NCBI GenBank assembly: GCA_030706585.1
Contig: JAUZOF010000003.1
Location: 1 to 48,772, forward strand
Direction: 5' to 3'
DNA: 48,772 nucleotides
Source of the DNA: Bacteroidota bacterium
GTDB lineage: Bacteria; Bacteroidota; Bacteroidia; Bacteroidales; UBA7332
Of this stretch, positions 17,954-26,452 are shown piece by piece (the stretch's first letter is position 1; each line of letters starts with the position of its first letter). The translations under genes and the position numbers were made by a program. The notes under the pieces are model-generated. The model was not told the origin of the DNA. It did not search any database and saw only the letters and a program-made list of their open reading frames with translations.

Positions 17954-18778
17954 ATGAAAAGATACGCATTATCGCTATTCTTCATCGGCGGAAGCCTTGT
18001 TAGTGGCTTCGCCCAAACCTATAATGAATGGGTGGAACAATCGTTCAAAGCATTAGCAGACAAAGACACAGCTAAAGCAGAAATGTGCCTGAAGAGTGCA
18101 TTGCGGAAAGAACCCGCCAATCCGCAAAACTCATTAATACTCTCGAATCTGGGAACAGTCCAACGCATGATGGGACACCGTCATGACGCTTTGGGCTCCT
18201 ACTCCAATGGATTATTGTTTGCACCTAACTCCGTTGCTATTTATATGAACCGGGCAGCTCTGTATCTGGAAATGGACAGTCTGCAAAGTGCATTAAATGA
18301 TTACACCCGTGCAATCGAACTGGACAATAAAGAGGTGGATGCCCTGCAAATGCGAGGTAAAATTTACATGGAAAAAGCAGATACAATATCAGCCAAAAAA
18401 GATTTTGCACGCATTTTGGAAATTGACCCCAATAATCGTGAAGGAAAAAAAGGAATTGCGCTGATTTGTAAGCTTCAGGGTAATTTCCCAGAAGCAGAAA
18501 AGCTATATAATTCTCTTATTAAAGGAAATATAAAAGACCCTGAACTATATCTGAATCGCGCAGAACTATTTTATTTCACAAAAAAATACGATAAAGCGCT
18601 CTCAGACATTACCAAATCTATTGATCAGGACAATAACAATCCTGCCGCTTATTTTCTTCGTGGAAAAATCAATTGGGGTCTCTATGATCGGATTGACGCC
18701 AGAAAAGATTTCCTGAAAGCGAAACAATTGGGGTATGACGCCAAGCAGGTTGATAATTGGTTACATAAAATCAAATAA
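17954..18778 (+). CDS. secreted TPR-repeat protein
   Basis: The 274-aa product has a signal peptide (RYALSLFFIGGSLVSGFAQ, cleavage near 21). It is followed by about six tetratricopeptide repeats, seen as recurring N-x-x-x-L-Y-L-E-M-x-x-x-x-A-L-x-D-Y and A-x-x-D-F-x-x-x-L-x-x-D-P-N-N segments. TPR domains mediate protein-protein contacts; the partner is unknown. The stop lies 21 bp before pepT, so it may be the first gene of a TPR-pepT-gcvT transcription unit, although the products do not obviously work together. Confidence 0.88.
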   Translation: MKRYALSLFFIGGSLVSGFAQTYNEWVEQSFKALADKDTAKAEMCLKSALRKEPANPQNSLILSNLGTVQRMMGHRHDALGSYSNGLLFAPNSVAIYMNRAALYLEMDSLQSALNDYTRAIELDNKEVDALQMRGKIYMEKADTISAKKDFARILEIDPNNREGKKGIALICKLQGNFPEAEKLYNSLIKGNIKDPELYLNRAELFYFTKKYDKALSDITKSIDQDNNNPAAYFLRGKINWGLYDRIDARKDFLKAKQLGYDAKQVDNWLHKIK

Positions 18779-18799
18779 TTGAAGAATATACATAGCGAT

Positions 18800-20023
18800 A
18801 TGGAATTAATAGATCGTTTTTTACAATACGTCAAATTTGACACACGCTCAAATGATACTACAAATCTGACACCCAGTACTCCGGGGCAATTAATATTTGT
18901 ACAACACCTTGAACAAGAACTCATTGACATGGGTATGCAAGATGTCAGTCTTGATGATAATGGTTACCTGATGGCATCCTTGCCGGCCAATACGGATAAA
19001 AAGACTCCAATAATCGGATTTATATCCCATTTAGATACTAGTCCGGATATGACAGGAAAGCACGTAACACCACGTATCGTTAAATATGATGGCAACGATA
19101 TTACTCTGAATAAAGATGAGCAAATAACGCTTTCTCCAAACGATTTCCCAGAATTGAACGATTACCTCGGACAAGATATAGTTGTGACAAATGGCAAAAC
19201 ATTGCTAGGAGCAGATGATAAAGCAGGCGTTGCTGAAATTGTCTCTGCCATGGAATATCTTATAAACCATCCTGAAATCAAACATGGTAAAATCCGCATC
19301 GGATTTACACCTGATGAAGAAATTGGACAGGGTGCGCATAAGTTTGATGTGGAGCAATTTGGAGCTGACTGGGCATATACGATGGATGGTGGAGCAATTG
19401 GAGAACTGGAATTTGAGAATTTCAACGCAGCTCAGGCCAAAGTAACCTTCAAGGGGCGTAACGTTCATCCGGGTTATGCAAAACGTAAAATGCTAAATTC
19501 CATCCGGATTGCAAATGAATTTATCACCATGCTTCCCCGTTGGGAGACTCCGGAACATACCGAAGGATACGAAGGTTTTTACCACCTGACCAACTTTGAA
19601 GGAACGGTAGAAGAAACCACAATCACCTATATTATCCGCGACCACGATAAAGACCGGTTTGAACGCAGGAAAAAGGAATTTAAACATCTGGTCAGAAAAA
19701 CAAATACGGAATTTCCCAATTGTGCAACGCTGGAACTGAAAGACCAATATTATAACATGCGGGAAAAGATAGAACCGGTGATGCACATTGTTGATATTGC
19801 CCATGAAGCGATGGTGCAGGTTGGCGTGAAGCCTTTGGTTAAACCCATCCGGGGAGGAACTGACGGCTCTCAGCTTTCGTACAAAGGGCTCCCCTGTCCG
19901 AATATCTTCGCGGGAGGGCATAATTTCCACGGCCGCTATGAATATGTACCGGTTCAATCAATGGAAAAAGCGATGCAGGTCATCGTCAAAATCGCGGAAC
20001 TGGTTGCTGAGAAAGAACTTTAA
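18800..20023 (+). CDS. pepT: peptidase T (tripeptide aminopeptidase)
   Basis: This is an M20-family zinc metallopeptidase that removes N-terminal residues from tripeptides in the cytoplasm. The 407 residues match the family. Visible motifs are [10 protein letters not shown] (zinc-binding His and catalytic Asp), LLGADDKAG (bridging Asp), [10 protein letters not shown] (general-base Glu and zinc Glu), YTMDGG, the dimerisation-domain [11 protein letters not shown], and [29 protein letters not shown] with the last zinc His. The ATG at 18800 is chosen because an earlier in-frame TTG at 18779 adds only poor sequence. It is 16 bp from gcvT, a pairing common in Bacteroidales. Confidence 0.97.
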   Translation: MELIDRFLQYVKFDTRSNDTTNLTPSTPGQLIFVQHLEQELIDMGMQDVSLDDNGYLMASLPANTDKKTPIIGFISHLDTSPDMTGKHVTPRIVKYDGNDITLNKDEQITLSPNDFPELNDYLGQDIVVTNGKTLLGADDKAGVAEIVSAMEYLINHPEIKHGKIRIGFTPDEEIGQGAHKFDVEQFGADWAYTMDGGAIGELEFENFNAAQAKVTFKGRNVHPGYAKRKMLNSIRIANEFITMLPRWETPEHTEGYEGFYHLTNFEGTVEETTITYIIRDHDKDRFERRKKEFKHLVRKTNTEFPNCATLELKDQYYNMREKIEPVMHIVDIAHEAMVQVGVKPLVKPIRGGTDGSQLSYKGLPCPNIFAGGHNFHGRYEYVPVQSMEKAMQVIVKIAELVAEKEL

Positions 20024-20039
20024 AACACCTTATACCACC

Positions 20040-21125
20040 ATGAAAACAACACCATTTACCAGCATTCACGAGGCGTTGGGAGCCAAAATGCTCGAATTTG
20101 CCGGATATAACATGCCTATAGAATACAGTGGCATTATCGACGAACATATGAACGTGGTCAATAACGTCGGAGTTTTCGATGTGTCACATATGGGTGAATT
20201 TTGGGTAAAAGGCCCGAATGCTCTGTCATTTCTGCAAAGCATAACCTCCAACGACCCGGCATTACTTAGTATCGGTCAGGCTCAGTACTCCTGCTTTCCT
20301 AATGAAAAGGGAGGGATTGTAGACGACATCCTGGTTTATCATATGGAACCGGAGAAATATATGATTGTAGTCAATGCAGCTAATATTGAAAAAGACTGGA
20401 ACTGGTGTGTTTCCCATAACAAGATAGGTGCAATTCTTGAAAATGCATCGGATCATACGGCTCTTTTAGCCGTGCAAGGGCCCAAAGCCATTGACGTTAT
20501 CCAGAAACTGACACAGGTGAATTTGAGCGATATTCCATACTATCATTTTACTGTTGGAGAAGTTGCGGGCGTAAAAGAAGTCATTATTTCAAATACCGGA
20601 TATACCGGCGCCGGAGGTTTCGAGCTGTTTTTTTATCCGGAATATGCAGAGCAAATCTGGAACGCTTTGTTTGAATCCGGGGCTGAATTCGGTATCAAGC
20701 CGGCTGGACTCGGCGCTCGTGACACCCTCCGACTGGAAATGGGTTTCTGCCTGTATGGCAACGACATAGATGACACTACTTCAACCATTGAAGCAGGTCT
20801 CGGCTGGATTACAAAGTTTACCGAAGGAAGACACTTTTCATCCAGAGCGATTTTTGAAAATCATAAAAACGAAGGCGTATCCCGTAAGCTCTGTGGATTC
20901 CGCATGGTCGATAAAGGGATCCCCCGTCACGATTACCAAATCGTAAACAAAAAGGGTGAAATCATTGGCAAAGTCACATCCGGAACCCTCTCCCCAACCA
21001 CCAAAGAAGGTATCGGATTAGGCTATATTAAAACGGAATATTCAAAAACCGAAACGGAAATATTTATCAGAATCCGAAACCGCGATCTGAAAGCTGTAGT
21101 TGTCAAGCCGCCTTTCAGAAAATAA
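20040..21125 (+). CDS. gcvT: glycine cleavage system T protein (aminomethyltransferase)
   Basis: GcvT transfers the methylene group from aminomethylated H-protein to tetrahydrofolate, releasing ammonia. The 361-aa protein shows [52 protein letters not shown] (folate-site region), [17 protein letters not shown], and the C-terminal barrel with [20 protein letters not shown]. The ATG at 20040 is the standard N-terminus; upstream frame continues inside pepT and is not used. GcvH and GcvP are not in the window. It works with GlyA in glycine and one-carbon turnover. Confidence 0.97.
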   Translation: MKTTPFTSIHEALGAKMLEFAGYNMPIEYSGIIDEHMNVVNNVGVFDVSHMGEFWVKGPNALSFLQSITSNDPALLSIGQAQYSCFPNEKGGIVDDILVYHMEPEKYMIVVNAANIEKDWNWCVSHNKIGAILENASDHTALLAVQGPKAIDVIQKLTQVNLSDIPYYHFTVGEVAGVKEVIISNTGYTGAGGFELFFYPEYAEQIWNALFESGAEFGIKPAGLGARDTLRLEMGFCLYGNDIDDTTSTIEAGLGWITKFTEGRHFSSRAIFENHKNEGVSRKLCGFRMVDKGIPRHDYQIVNKKGEIIGKVTSGTLSPTTKEGIGLGYIKTEYSKTETEIFIRIRNRDLKAVVVKPPFRK

Positions 21126-21141
21126 CAAATGGACAATTATC

Positions 21142-21170
21142 ATGGCGATTGTTACGGCAATCGCCATTTT
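21142..21170 (+). terminator. terminator between gcvT and thiE
   Basis: Perfect ten-bp stem ATGGCGATTG / CAATCGCCAT with a six-base loop and TTT tail, 16 bp after gcvT. It lies upstream of the chosen thiE start, and would end or attenuate the pepT-gcvT message. Confidence 0.75.
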
Positions 21171-21197
21171 CATGAACAGATAAATACTCAGCAAATA

Positions 21198-21842
21198 ATG
21201 AGAAAAGCTTTTGACCTATCCCTATACCTCGTCACAGACCGTTCATTATCACTCGGCCGGTCGCTGCCGGAGGTCGTAGAAAAAGCCGTGGCAGGTGGTG
21301 TAACGATGATACAGCTACGGGAAAAAGATTGTACGACCAAAGAATTTATCGAATTAGCTGTTGCAATTAAGAAAATCACCGCACCAAAAAATATCCCTCT
21401 GATTATCAATGACCGCGTAGATGTAGCATTGGCTGCCGAAGCCGATGGAGTACATGTAGGGCAGAGTGACATGAGTTGTCATTTGGTTCGCAAACTGATG
21501 AGAAAAGAAGCGATAATCGGACTTTCGATTGAAAATGAAGCTCAGGCCACAGAGTGTGCTGACTGGGATATTGATTACATTGGCATTAGCCCTGTATTCT
21601 CCACTCCCACTAAAACCGATACAGCACCGCCACTGGGACTGGAAGGCATCCAGCGAATCCGGGAAATATGCCCACACCGGATTGTGGGCATTGGAGGAAT
21701 TAATCAAACCAATCTTGATCGGGTTATTCAAGCGGGTTCGGAAGGGGTTGCTCTGGTAAGCGCTATCTGTTCTGCAGCTGATATCACCCTCGCATCCCTA
21801 CAGCTAAAACAACAACTCGACCAAGTCAAATCTTCGCTCTGA
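21198..21842 (+). CDS. thiE: thiamine-phosphate synthase
   Basis: ThiE joins HMP pyrophosphate and the thiazole phosphate to give thiamine monophosphate. The TIM-barrel motifs are all visible: LYLVTDR, GVTMIQLREKD (pyrophosphate site), LIINDRVDVALAAEADGVHVGQSD, DYIGISPVFSTPTKTD and VGIGGINQTNL. The ATG at 21198 gives 214 aa, the usual length; an earlier ATG at 21129 would translate through the hairpin between gcvT and thiE. No TPP riboswitch signature was found in the short leader. Other thiamine genes are absent from the window, so this may be an orphan ThiE. TenI-like activity is a less likely alternative. Confidence 0.93.
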   Translation: MRKAFDLSLYLVTDRSLSLGRSLPEVVEKAVAGGVTMIQLREKDCTTKEFIELAVAIKKITAPKNIPLIINDRVDVALAAEADGVHVGQSDMSCHLVRKLMRKEAIIGLSIENEAQATECADWDIDYIGISPVFSTPTKTDTAPPLGLEGIQRIREICPHRIVGIGGINQTNLDRVIQAGSEGVALVSAICSAADITLASLQLKQQLDQVKSSL

Positions 21843-21893
21843 TTTGACTTATGAATAAAATTGAGCCGCTTGGCAGCGATTGTTCGGGATTTA

Positions 21894-21925
21894 TTTGTTA
21901 AAACCCCATTTTGATAATAAATTTG
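21894..21925 (+). promoter_or_regulatory. promoter of the aminotransferase-permease unit
   Basis: TTTG at 21894-21897, 20-bp gap, TAAATTTG at 21918-21925: a full match to the Bacteroidota -33/-7 consensus. It lies about 128 bp before the aminotransferase start. Confidence 0.8.
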
Positions 21926-22052
21926 CAGGCTCAAAGAAAACACAAACTACCAATAGTGGAATTTAAGTTTCGGTTCAGCACTGTAAATGCTTTTTTCAAG
22001 CATTCATACAAGATGATCCGGATGAGATGACGGCTAAATAAATTATTAAAAG

Positions 22053-23252
22053 ATGCCCGGAATATCAGACCGCGGGGTGAAAATGCCCGCTTCGCCTATT
22101 CGTAAATTAGTACCGTTGGCTAATCAAGCCAAAGAAAGAGGTGTGAAGGTGTATCACCTGAACATCGGTCAGCCTGACCTTCCTACTCCCGAAGTGGGCA
22201 TTCAGGCCATTCGCAACATTGACCGTAAGATATTGGAGTACAGTCCCAGTGAAGGTATTGCCTCATTACGTCAGAAACTGGTAGGATACTACGCGAAATT
22301 CAACATCAATGTGAGCGCGGAGGAGATTATCATTACTACCGGAGGTTCCGAAGCGGTATTATTTGCATTTTTGGCGTGCCTTGATCCGGGTGACGAGATC
22401 ATCGTCCCTGAGCCTGCTTATGCCAACTACATGGCCTTTGCTATTTCAGCCGGTGCGATCATCAAGACTATCCCAACAACCATTGAAGAAGGCTTCTCAC
22501 TTCCTCACGTCGATAAATTCGAGGAACTGATAACAGAACGCACCAAAGGTATCCTGATCTGTAACCCCAATAACCCAACCGGCTATCTCTACACTCAGAA
22601 AGAGATGAACCAGATCCGTGATTTGGTCAAAAAATACGATCTGTTCCTTTTCTCGGATGAAGTTTACCGTGAATTTTGCTATACCGGTGCACCATATATC
22701 TCGGCTTTCCACCTCGAAGGTATTGAAGATAATGTTGTACTGATCGACTCTGTCTCTAAACGTTATAGTGAATGCGGCATCCGTATCGGTGCTTTAATCA
22801 GCAAAAATAAAACAGTTCGCGACAGTGTCATGAAATTCTGCCAGGCTCGTCTGAGTCCTCCGTTGATCGGACAGATCTGTGCTGAAGCTTCACTGGATGC
22901 TCCGGATGATTATTTACTGAATACCTACAACGAATACGTTGAGCGCCGTAAGTTCCTGATTGATGGGTTAAACCGTATCCCGGGCTGCTACTCGCCTATT
23001 CCGATGGGTGCATTTTACACCGTAGCAAAACTTCCGGTAGATGATGCCGATAAGTTCTGTGCTTGGTGCCTGGAACATTTCGAGTACGAAGGTCAGACTG
23101 TCTTTATGGCTCCGGCTTCGGGATTCTATACCACGCCCGGCATTGGCCGTAATGAAGTACGTATTGCTTATGTCCTGAAAAAAGAAGATCTGGCAAATGC
23201 ACTGATAGTTTTGCAAAAAGCACTGGAAGCTTATCCGGAAAGAACAATCTGA
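22053..23252 (+). CDS. class I PLP-dependent aminotransferase
   Basis: The 399-aa fold-type I aminotransferase has the substrate-binding GQPDLPTP loop, TTGGSEAVLFAFLACLDPGDEIIVPEP in the cofactor domain, CNPNNPTG, SDEVYREF and the PLP lysine Lys236 in IDSVSKRYSECGIRIGA. The carboxylate-binding Arg lies in GRNEVRIAY near the C-terminus. This subgroup usually uses aspartate or other amino acids with 2-oxoglutarate; the exact substrate cannot be read off. It is followed after 26 bp by the LolE/FtsX-type permease, without a terminator, so the two are likely co-transcribed. Confidence 0.92.
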   Translation: MPGISDRGVKMPASPIRKLVPLANQAKERGVKVYHLNIGQPDLPTPEVGIQAIRNIDRKILEYSPSEGIASLRQKLVGYYAKFNINVSAEEIIITTGGSEAVLFAFLACLDPGDEIIVPEPAYANYMAFAISAGAIIKTIPTTIEEGFSLPHVDKFEELITERTKGILICNPNNPTGYLYTQKEMNQIRDLVKKYDLFLFSDEVYREFCYTGAPYISAFHLEGIEDNVVLIDSVSKRYSECGIRIGALISKNKTVRDSVMKFCQARLSPPLIGQICAEASLDAPDDYLLNTYNEYVERRKFLIDGLNRIPGCYSPIPMGAFYTVAKLPVDDADKFCAWCLEHFEYEGQTVFMAPASGFYTTPGIGRNEVRIAYVLKKEDLANALIVLQKALEAYPERTI

Positions 23253-23278
23253 TAGTTGGTTTCTTTTTGAATTAAACT

Positions 23279-24523
23279 ATGAATCTAGAATATTTTATAG
23301 CGAAAAAGATACATTTCGGCACTGAGGGGGAGAAGCGGGTTTCTCCCCCTGCTGTTCGTATAGCTACCATCGGTGTGGCATTGGGACTTATGGTAATGAT
23401 ATTATCAGTCGCTATTGTAATCGGATTCAAACAAGAGATTCGCAACAAGGTAATCGGATTTGGCTCTCACGTGCAGATCACCCATCTGGACAGCAATAAC
23501 TCTTACGAAATGCAACCCATTAACGTAAGCCAGCGATTGTTGAATGATGTAAAGCACACCAACGGAGTAATGCATGTACAGGAATTCGCGACCAAACCGG
23601 GTATTATCAAGTTGGAAAATGATTTTCAGGGCGTTGTATTGAAAGGCATTTCAAAAGACTACGACTGGAACTTTTTCAAATCCAACCTGGTGGAAGGCGA
23701 GGTTCTCAAATTTGACAGTGATGCAACTTCAAACGATATAATGATCTCCAAAACACTGGCTAATAAACTAAGGCTGAAAGTTGGAGATAGCTTCCTGACT
23801 TATTTTGTAGAAAACAATGTGCGCGTCCGTAAATTTCATGTAAAAGGTATCTACCAGACAAATTTTACCGAGTACGATAAAGCATTCATTCTTGCAGATC
23901 TACGTCACATCCAGAAACTTAACGGATGGGAATCCAATCAGGCCGGAGGATTGGAAGTTTTGGTAAATGACTATAACCAACTTGCACCGATTGCGGATGA
24001 TTTAGGCCAAAAACTGACCAACCGCGAAGATATTTATCAAAACAATCTATATGTTCGTTCCATCAAAGAAATAAATCCACAGGTATTCAGCTGGCTTGAT
24101 TTACTGGATATGAATGTCTGGATTATCCTGATTCTGATGATCTCTGTCGCAGGATTCACTATGATATCAGGCCTCCTGATTATTATACTGGAGCGCACCA
24201 ATATGATTGGTATCATGAAAGCAATGGGAGCCAATGACCTGAGCATTCGCAAGATTTTCCTTTATGTATCTTTTTTTCTGGTTGGGAAAGGGATGATTTG
24301 GGGAAATGTAATCGGTCTTGGCATTTGTATCCTTCAACAACAATTCCATTTCCTCAAACTTGATCCTGAGGTTTACTACCTGACATCTGTACCTATTGAG
24401 CTTAACTGGGGAATTCTGTTTCTATTGAACCTCGGAGCCATGATCGTCTCTATGCTTATGCTGGTAGGTCCCTCCTATCTCATAGCCCGGATTCGTCCTG
24501 CACAATCGATCCGATTCGAATAA
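23279..24523 (+). CDS. LolC/LolE-like ABC transporter permease (FtsX family)
   Basis: The 414-aa inner-membrane protein has a first transmembrane helix at about 28-50 (IATIGVALGLMVMILSVAIVI), a periplasmic MacB-PCD-like domain of about 215 residues, and three helices at about 272-300, 325-345 and 375-400. The last is preceded by the FtsX-type cytoplasmic loop ERTNMIGIMKAMGANDLSIRKIF. LolCE-type permeases extract lipoproteins from the inner membrane using the LolD ATPase. No LolD gene is adjacent, so the ATPase must be encoded elsewhere. It ends directly against the stop of the converging pirin gene. Confidence 0.88.
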   Translation: MNLEYFIAKKIHFGTEGEKRVSPPAVRIATIGVALGLMVMILSVAIVIGFKQEIRNKVIGFGSHVQITHLDSNNSYEMQPINVSQRLLNDVKHTNGVMHVQEFATKPGIIKLENDFQGVVLKGISKDYDWNFFKSNLVEGEVLKFDSDATSNDIMISKTLANKLRLKVGDSFLTYFVENNVRVRKFHVKGIYQTNFTEYDKAFILADLRHIQKLNGWESNQAGGLEVLVNDYNQLAPIADDLGQKLTNREDIYQNNLYVRSIKEINPQVFSWLDLLDMNVWIILILMISVAGFTMISGLLIIILERTNMIGIMKAMGANDLSIRKIFLYVSFFLVGKGMIWGNVIGLGICILQQQFHFLKLDPEVYYLTSVPIELNWGILFLLNLGAMIVSMLMLVGPSYLIARIRPAQSIRFE

Positions 24524-25243
24524 TTAAAACTTCATGGGAACTTCCATCAGCAGGATTTCCGCATCCTGAGAAAGGGCTTTCATCGAAATTTGATCTATAT
24601 CGTAGATCCCAAGTCCATCGCGTCCATCAAGCACTTTTCCATCGATCTCGATGGTCCCTTTTACGATAAGTGCATATACCCCATTGCCTTTAGTTTTGAC
24701 GTGATAGTCAAGTGAAAAGTCCTTATCAAATTCCCCCAGGTGAAACCAGGCATTCTGATGTATCCAAACACCTTCATCATCCGTATTCGGAGAAAGAATC
24801 TGTTGGAGCTTATTCCTCCGATCCGCTACATTAAGACTGATCTGCTGATAACGCGGAGTCACATTTTTCTTATTGGGAAATACCCAAATCTGAAACAACT
24901 TCAGCCCTTTTGAACGGTTGGCATTGTATTCGCTGTGTTGAATGCCCGTTCCGGCACTCATCACCTGTACATCACCATGATAAATGACGGAGGTATTCCC
25001 CATACTGTCCCTGTGCTCTAAATCTCCTTCCAACGGAATGGTAATGATCTCCATATTATCATGCGGGTGCGTTCCAAACCCCATTCCCGGTGCAATATAG
25101 TCATCATTAATCACCCTTAATGCACCAAAATGGATTCGTTCGGGATCATAATACCCTGCAAAACTGAAGGTGTGATAAGTCTCGAGCCATCCGTGGTTAG
25201 CATGCCCACGGGAATTGGCCTTATGTAAGATGTAATTTGCCAT
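24524..25243 (-). CDS. pirin-family cupin protein
   Basis: The 239-aa bicupin has the metal-site motif GTHPHDNMEI (two His) and GTGIQHSEYN (His and Glu), the four ligands of pirin. Bacterial pirins such as YhhW have quercetin dioxygenase activity in vitro; some act as redox-dependent regulators. The start at 25243 (MANYILHKANSRG) was preferred over 25303 because a TATCTTTG promoter box lies between them. The gene is probably independent of the next gene, which has its own promoter. Its stop codon abuts that of the permease on the other strand with no spacer. Confidence 0.93.
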   Translation of the reverse strand: MANYILHKANSRGHANHGWLETYHTFSFAGYYDPERIHFGALRVINDDYIAPGMGFGTHPHDNMEIITIPLEGDLEHRDSMGNTSVIYHGDVQVMSAGTGIQHSEYNANRSKGLKLFQIWVFPNKKNVTPRYQQISLNVADRRNKLQQILSPNTDDEGVWIHQNAWFHLGEFDKDFSLDYHVKTKGNGVYALIVKGTIEIDGKVLDGRDGLGIYDIDQISMKALSQDAEILLMEVPMKF

Positions 25244-25267
25244 AATCTTTACTTTTAAATGATCTGA

Positions 25268-25275
25268 CAAAGATA
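25268..25275 (-). promoter_or_regulatory. pirin gene -7 element
   Basis: Minus-strand TATCTTTG, exact TAnnTTTG match, 24 bp upstream of the pirin ATG. Confidence 0.65.
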
Positions 25276-25336
25276 CATTCCCAACAGGTGGAGAGGGTAG
25301 CACTTATAGGAAATAGTGTGGCAGTTTTAAGAAATC

Positions 25337-25642
25337 CTATTCCGCTTTATCATAAACCTCCAGAGCAACGGGTAAACAACTTGCAACACCTTTCAGTCCA
25401 CAAACTGATAAAGTAATCAGAATCGTATCCTTGATTTCATCGCGGGTAGCACCCAATTGCTTTGCCATAACCACATGATAATATACGGCTGTAGTATCGC
25501 CCATAGCTGCTTTTATCCCGATATAAACGAGTTGTTTCGTTTTGGCATCCAACCCTGAGGTTGATTTTAAAGCCTCTATTAGCCCGTTAAACGCTTCCGC
25601 CACTTCCGGCGCTTCTTTCTGAAAAACTTCCATTGGATTCAT
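25337..25642 (-). CDS. carboxymuconolactone decarboxylase/AhpD-like protein
   Basis: The 101-aa all-helical protein belongs to the CMD/AhpD fold (FNGLIEALKSTSGLDAKTKQLVYIGIKAAMGD, then YYHVVMAKQLGATRDEI). AhpD-type peroxidases use a C-x-x-C; here only VCGLKGVASC is present, with Cys spaced seven residues apart, so classical AhpD activity is doubtful. Family members include decarboxylases and redox enzymes of unknown substrate. It is divergent from the TetR-efflux operon and its promoter lies 70 bp from the first TetR operator, so it may be part of the same regulon. Confidence 0.85.
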   Translation of the reverse strand: MNPMEVFQKEAPEVAEAFNGLIEALKSTSGLDAKTKQLVYIGIKAAMGDTTAVYYHVVMAKQLGATRDEIKDTILITLSVCGLKGVASCLPVALEVYDKAE

Positions 25643-25673
25643 TGTGTTCTATTTTAGTGGATTAATACTACCT

Positions 25674-25681
25674 CAAAATTA
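25674..25681 (-). promoter_or_regulatory. -7 element of the CMD-like gene
   Basis: Minus-strand TAATTTTG, exact TAnnTTTG match, 31 bp upstream of the start. Confidence 0.6.
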
Positions 25682-25749
25682 GTCATTCAAAAGAAATCAA
25701 GACTAAGATTCTCATTTTTATCGATTGAAAATCCGCACTTACCAACTAA

Positions 25750-25767
25750 TTTAACCATTTGGTCAAT
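25750..25767. promoter_or_regulatory. TetR operator O1
   Basis: TTTAACCA-tt-TGGTCAAT, 18 bp, two bases off the perfect palindrome at O2. The site lies between the divergent promoters. Confidence 0.75.
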
Positions 25768-25774
25768 ATTTTCG

Positions 25775-25792
25775 TTTAACCATATGGTTAAA
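25775..25792. promoter_or_regulatory. TetR operator O2 (perfect palindrome)
   Basis: TTTAACCATATGGTTAAA is an 18-bp perfect inverted repeat. It overlaps the region where the -33 box of the putative TetR promoter (TTACTTTG at 25807-25814) would lie, as expected for a repressor site. Confidence 0.85.
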
Positions 25793-25822
25793 TCAGAAAA
25801 ACATATTTACTTTGCCGTACAG

Positions 25823-25840
25823 TTTAACCATTTAGTTAAT
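25823..25840. promoter_or_regulatory. TetR operator O3
   Basis: TTTAACCA-tt-TAGTTAAT, one good and one imperfect half-site, just downstream of the putative -7 box and 7 bp before the TetR ATG. It would block transcription or early elongation if occupied. Confidence 0.7.
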
Positions 25841-25846
25841 CAGATA

Positions 25847-26452
25847 ATGAATAAAGATATCAGTACAGAAGAGAAAATTCTGGAAGCTGCCCGTCAGGTG
25901 TTCTACCGCAAAGGTATGGATGGGGCGCGCATGCAGGAAATAGCCGATGAAGCCGGAATTAACAAGGCGCTGCTCCATTATTATTTCAGGAGTAAAGAGA
26001 AATTGTTTGAAGCTGTCTTTCAGGAAGTAATCAAAGGATTCTTCCGTTCGATCGAGAAAACGCTTTATGCAGAACTGCCACTAACCGAGAAAGCCGAGTT
26101 TATTGTCGAACGCTACATTACGATGATCGAAAGCAACCCGTTTGTTCCTCAATTTATCATCAGCGAAATCAACCGGAATCCACAAATGCTTCGAAACGTA
26201 ATGATGAGTGAGAAACTTAACCCACAAAGCCTTGTCGATGTATTTGGAAAACCAATTGATGAAAATCAGCAATCCAAATACGATCCCCGACAAATGGTCA
26301 TCAGCCTTCTGGGAATCGTGATATTTCCGTATGCTGCCCGTAACCTCTTGCAAATGATTTACTTTGATGGAGATGAGACGGAATATTCAAAGTTCCTGAC
26401 TGACCGGAAAGAATTTGTAAAAACCATGATATTAAAAATGTTGACAACATGA
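25847..26452 (+). CDS. TetR-family repressor of the efflux operon
   Basis: The 201-aa regulator has the usual N-terminal helix-turn-helix (TEEKILEAARQVFYRKGMDG, then MQEIADEAGINKALLHYYFR) and a variable ligand-binding C-terminal domain. The ATG at 25847 is chosen because the upstream in-frame ATG at 25784 lies inside operator O2. Three copies of a TTTAACCA palindrome surround the promoter, so autorepression is likely. Its stop overlaps the next gene by 4 bp, coupling its translation to the outer-membrane factor. E. coli CecR, a TetR protein next to the ybhGFSR efflux genes, is a functional parallel. Confidence 0.93.
   Translation: MNKDISTEEKILEAARQVFYRKGMDGARMQEIADEAGINKALLHYYFRSKEKLFEAVFQEVIKGFFRSIEKTLYAELPLTEKAEFIVERYITMIESNPFVPQFIISEINRNPQMLRNVMMSEKLNPQSLVDVFGKPIDENQQSKYDPRQMVISLLGIVIFPYAARNLLQMIYFDGDETEYSKFLTDRKEFVKTMILKMLTT

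Noticed and set aside
21126-21197. TPP riboswitch upstream of thiE
   Set aside because: The short leader contains only a plain terminator hairpin; the conserved CUGAGA-type core was not found.
25784-25846. Upstream start for the TetR gene
   Set aside because: The ATG lies within the perfect operator O2 and upstream of the presumed promoter; the start at 25847 gives the normal family N-terminus.
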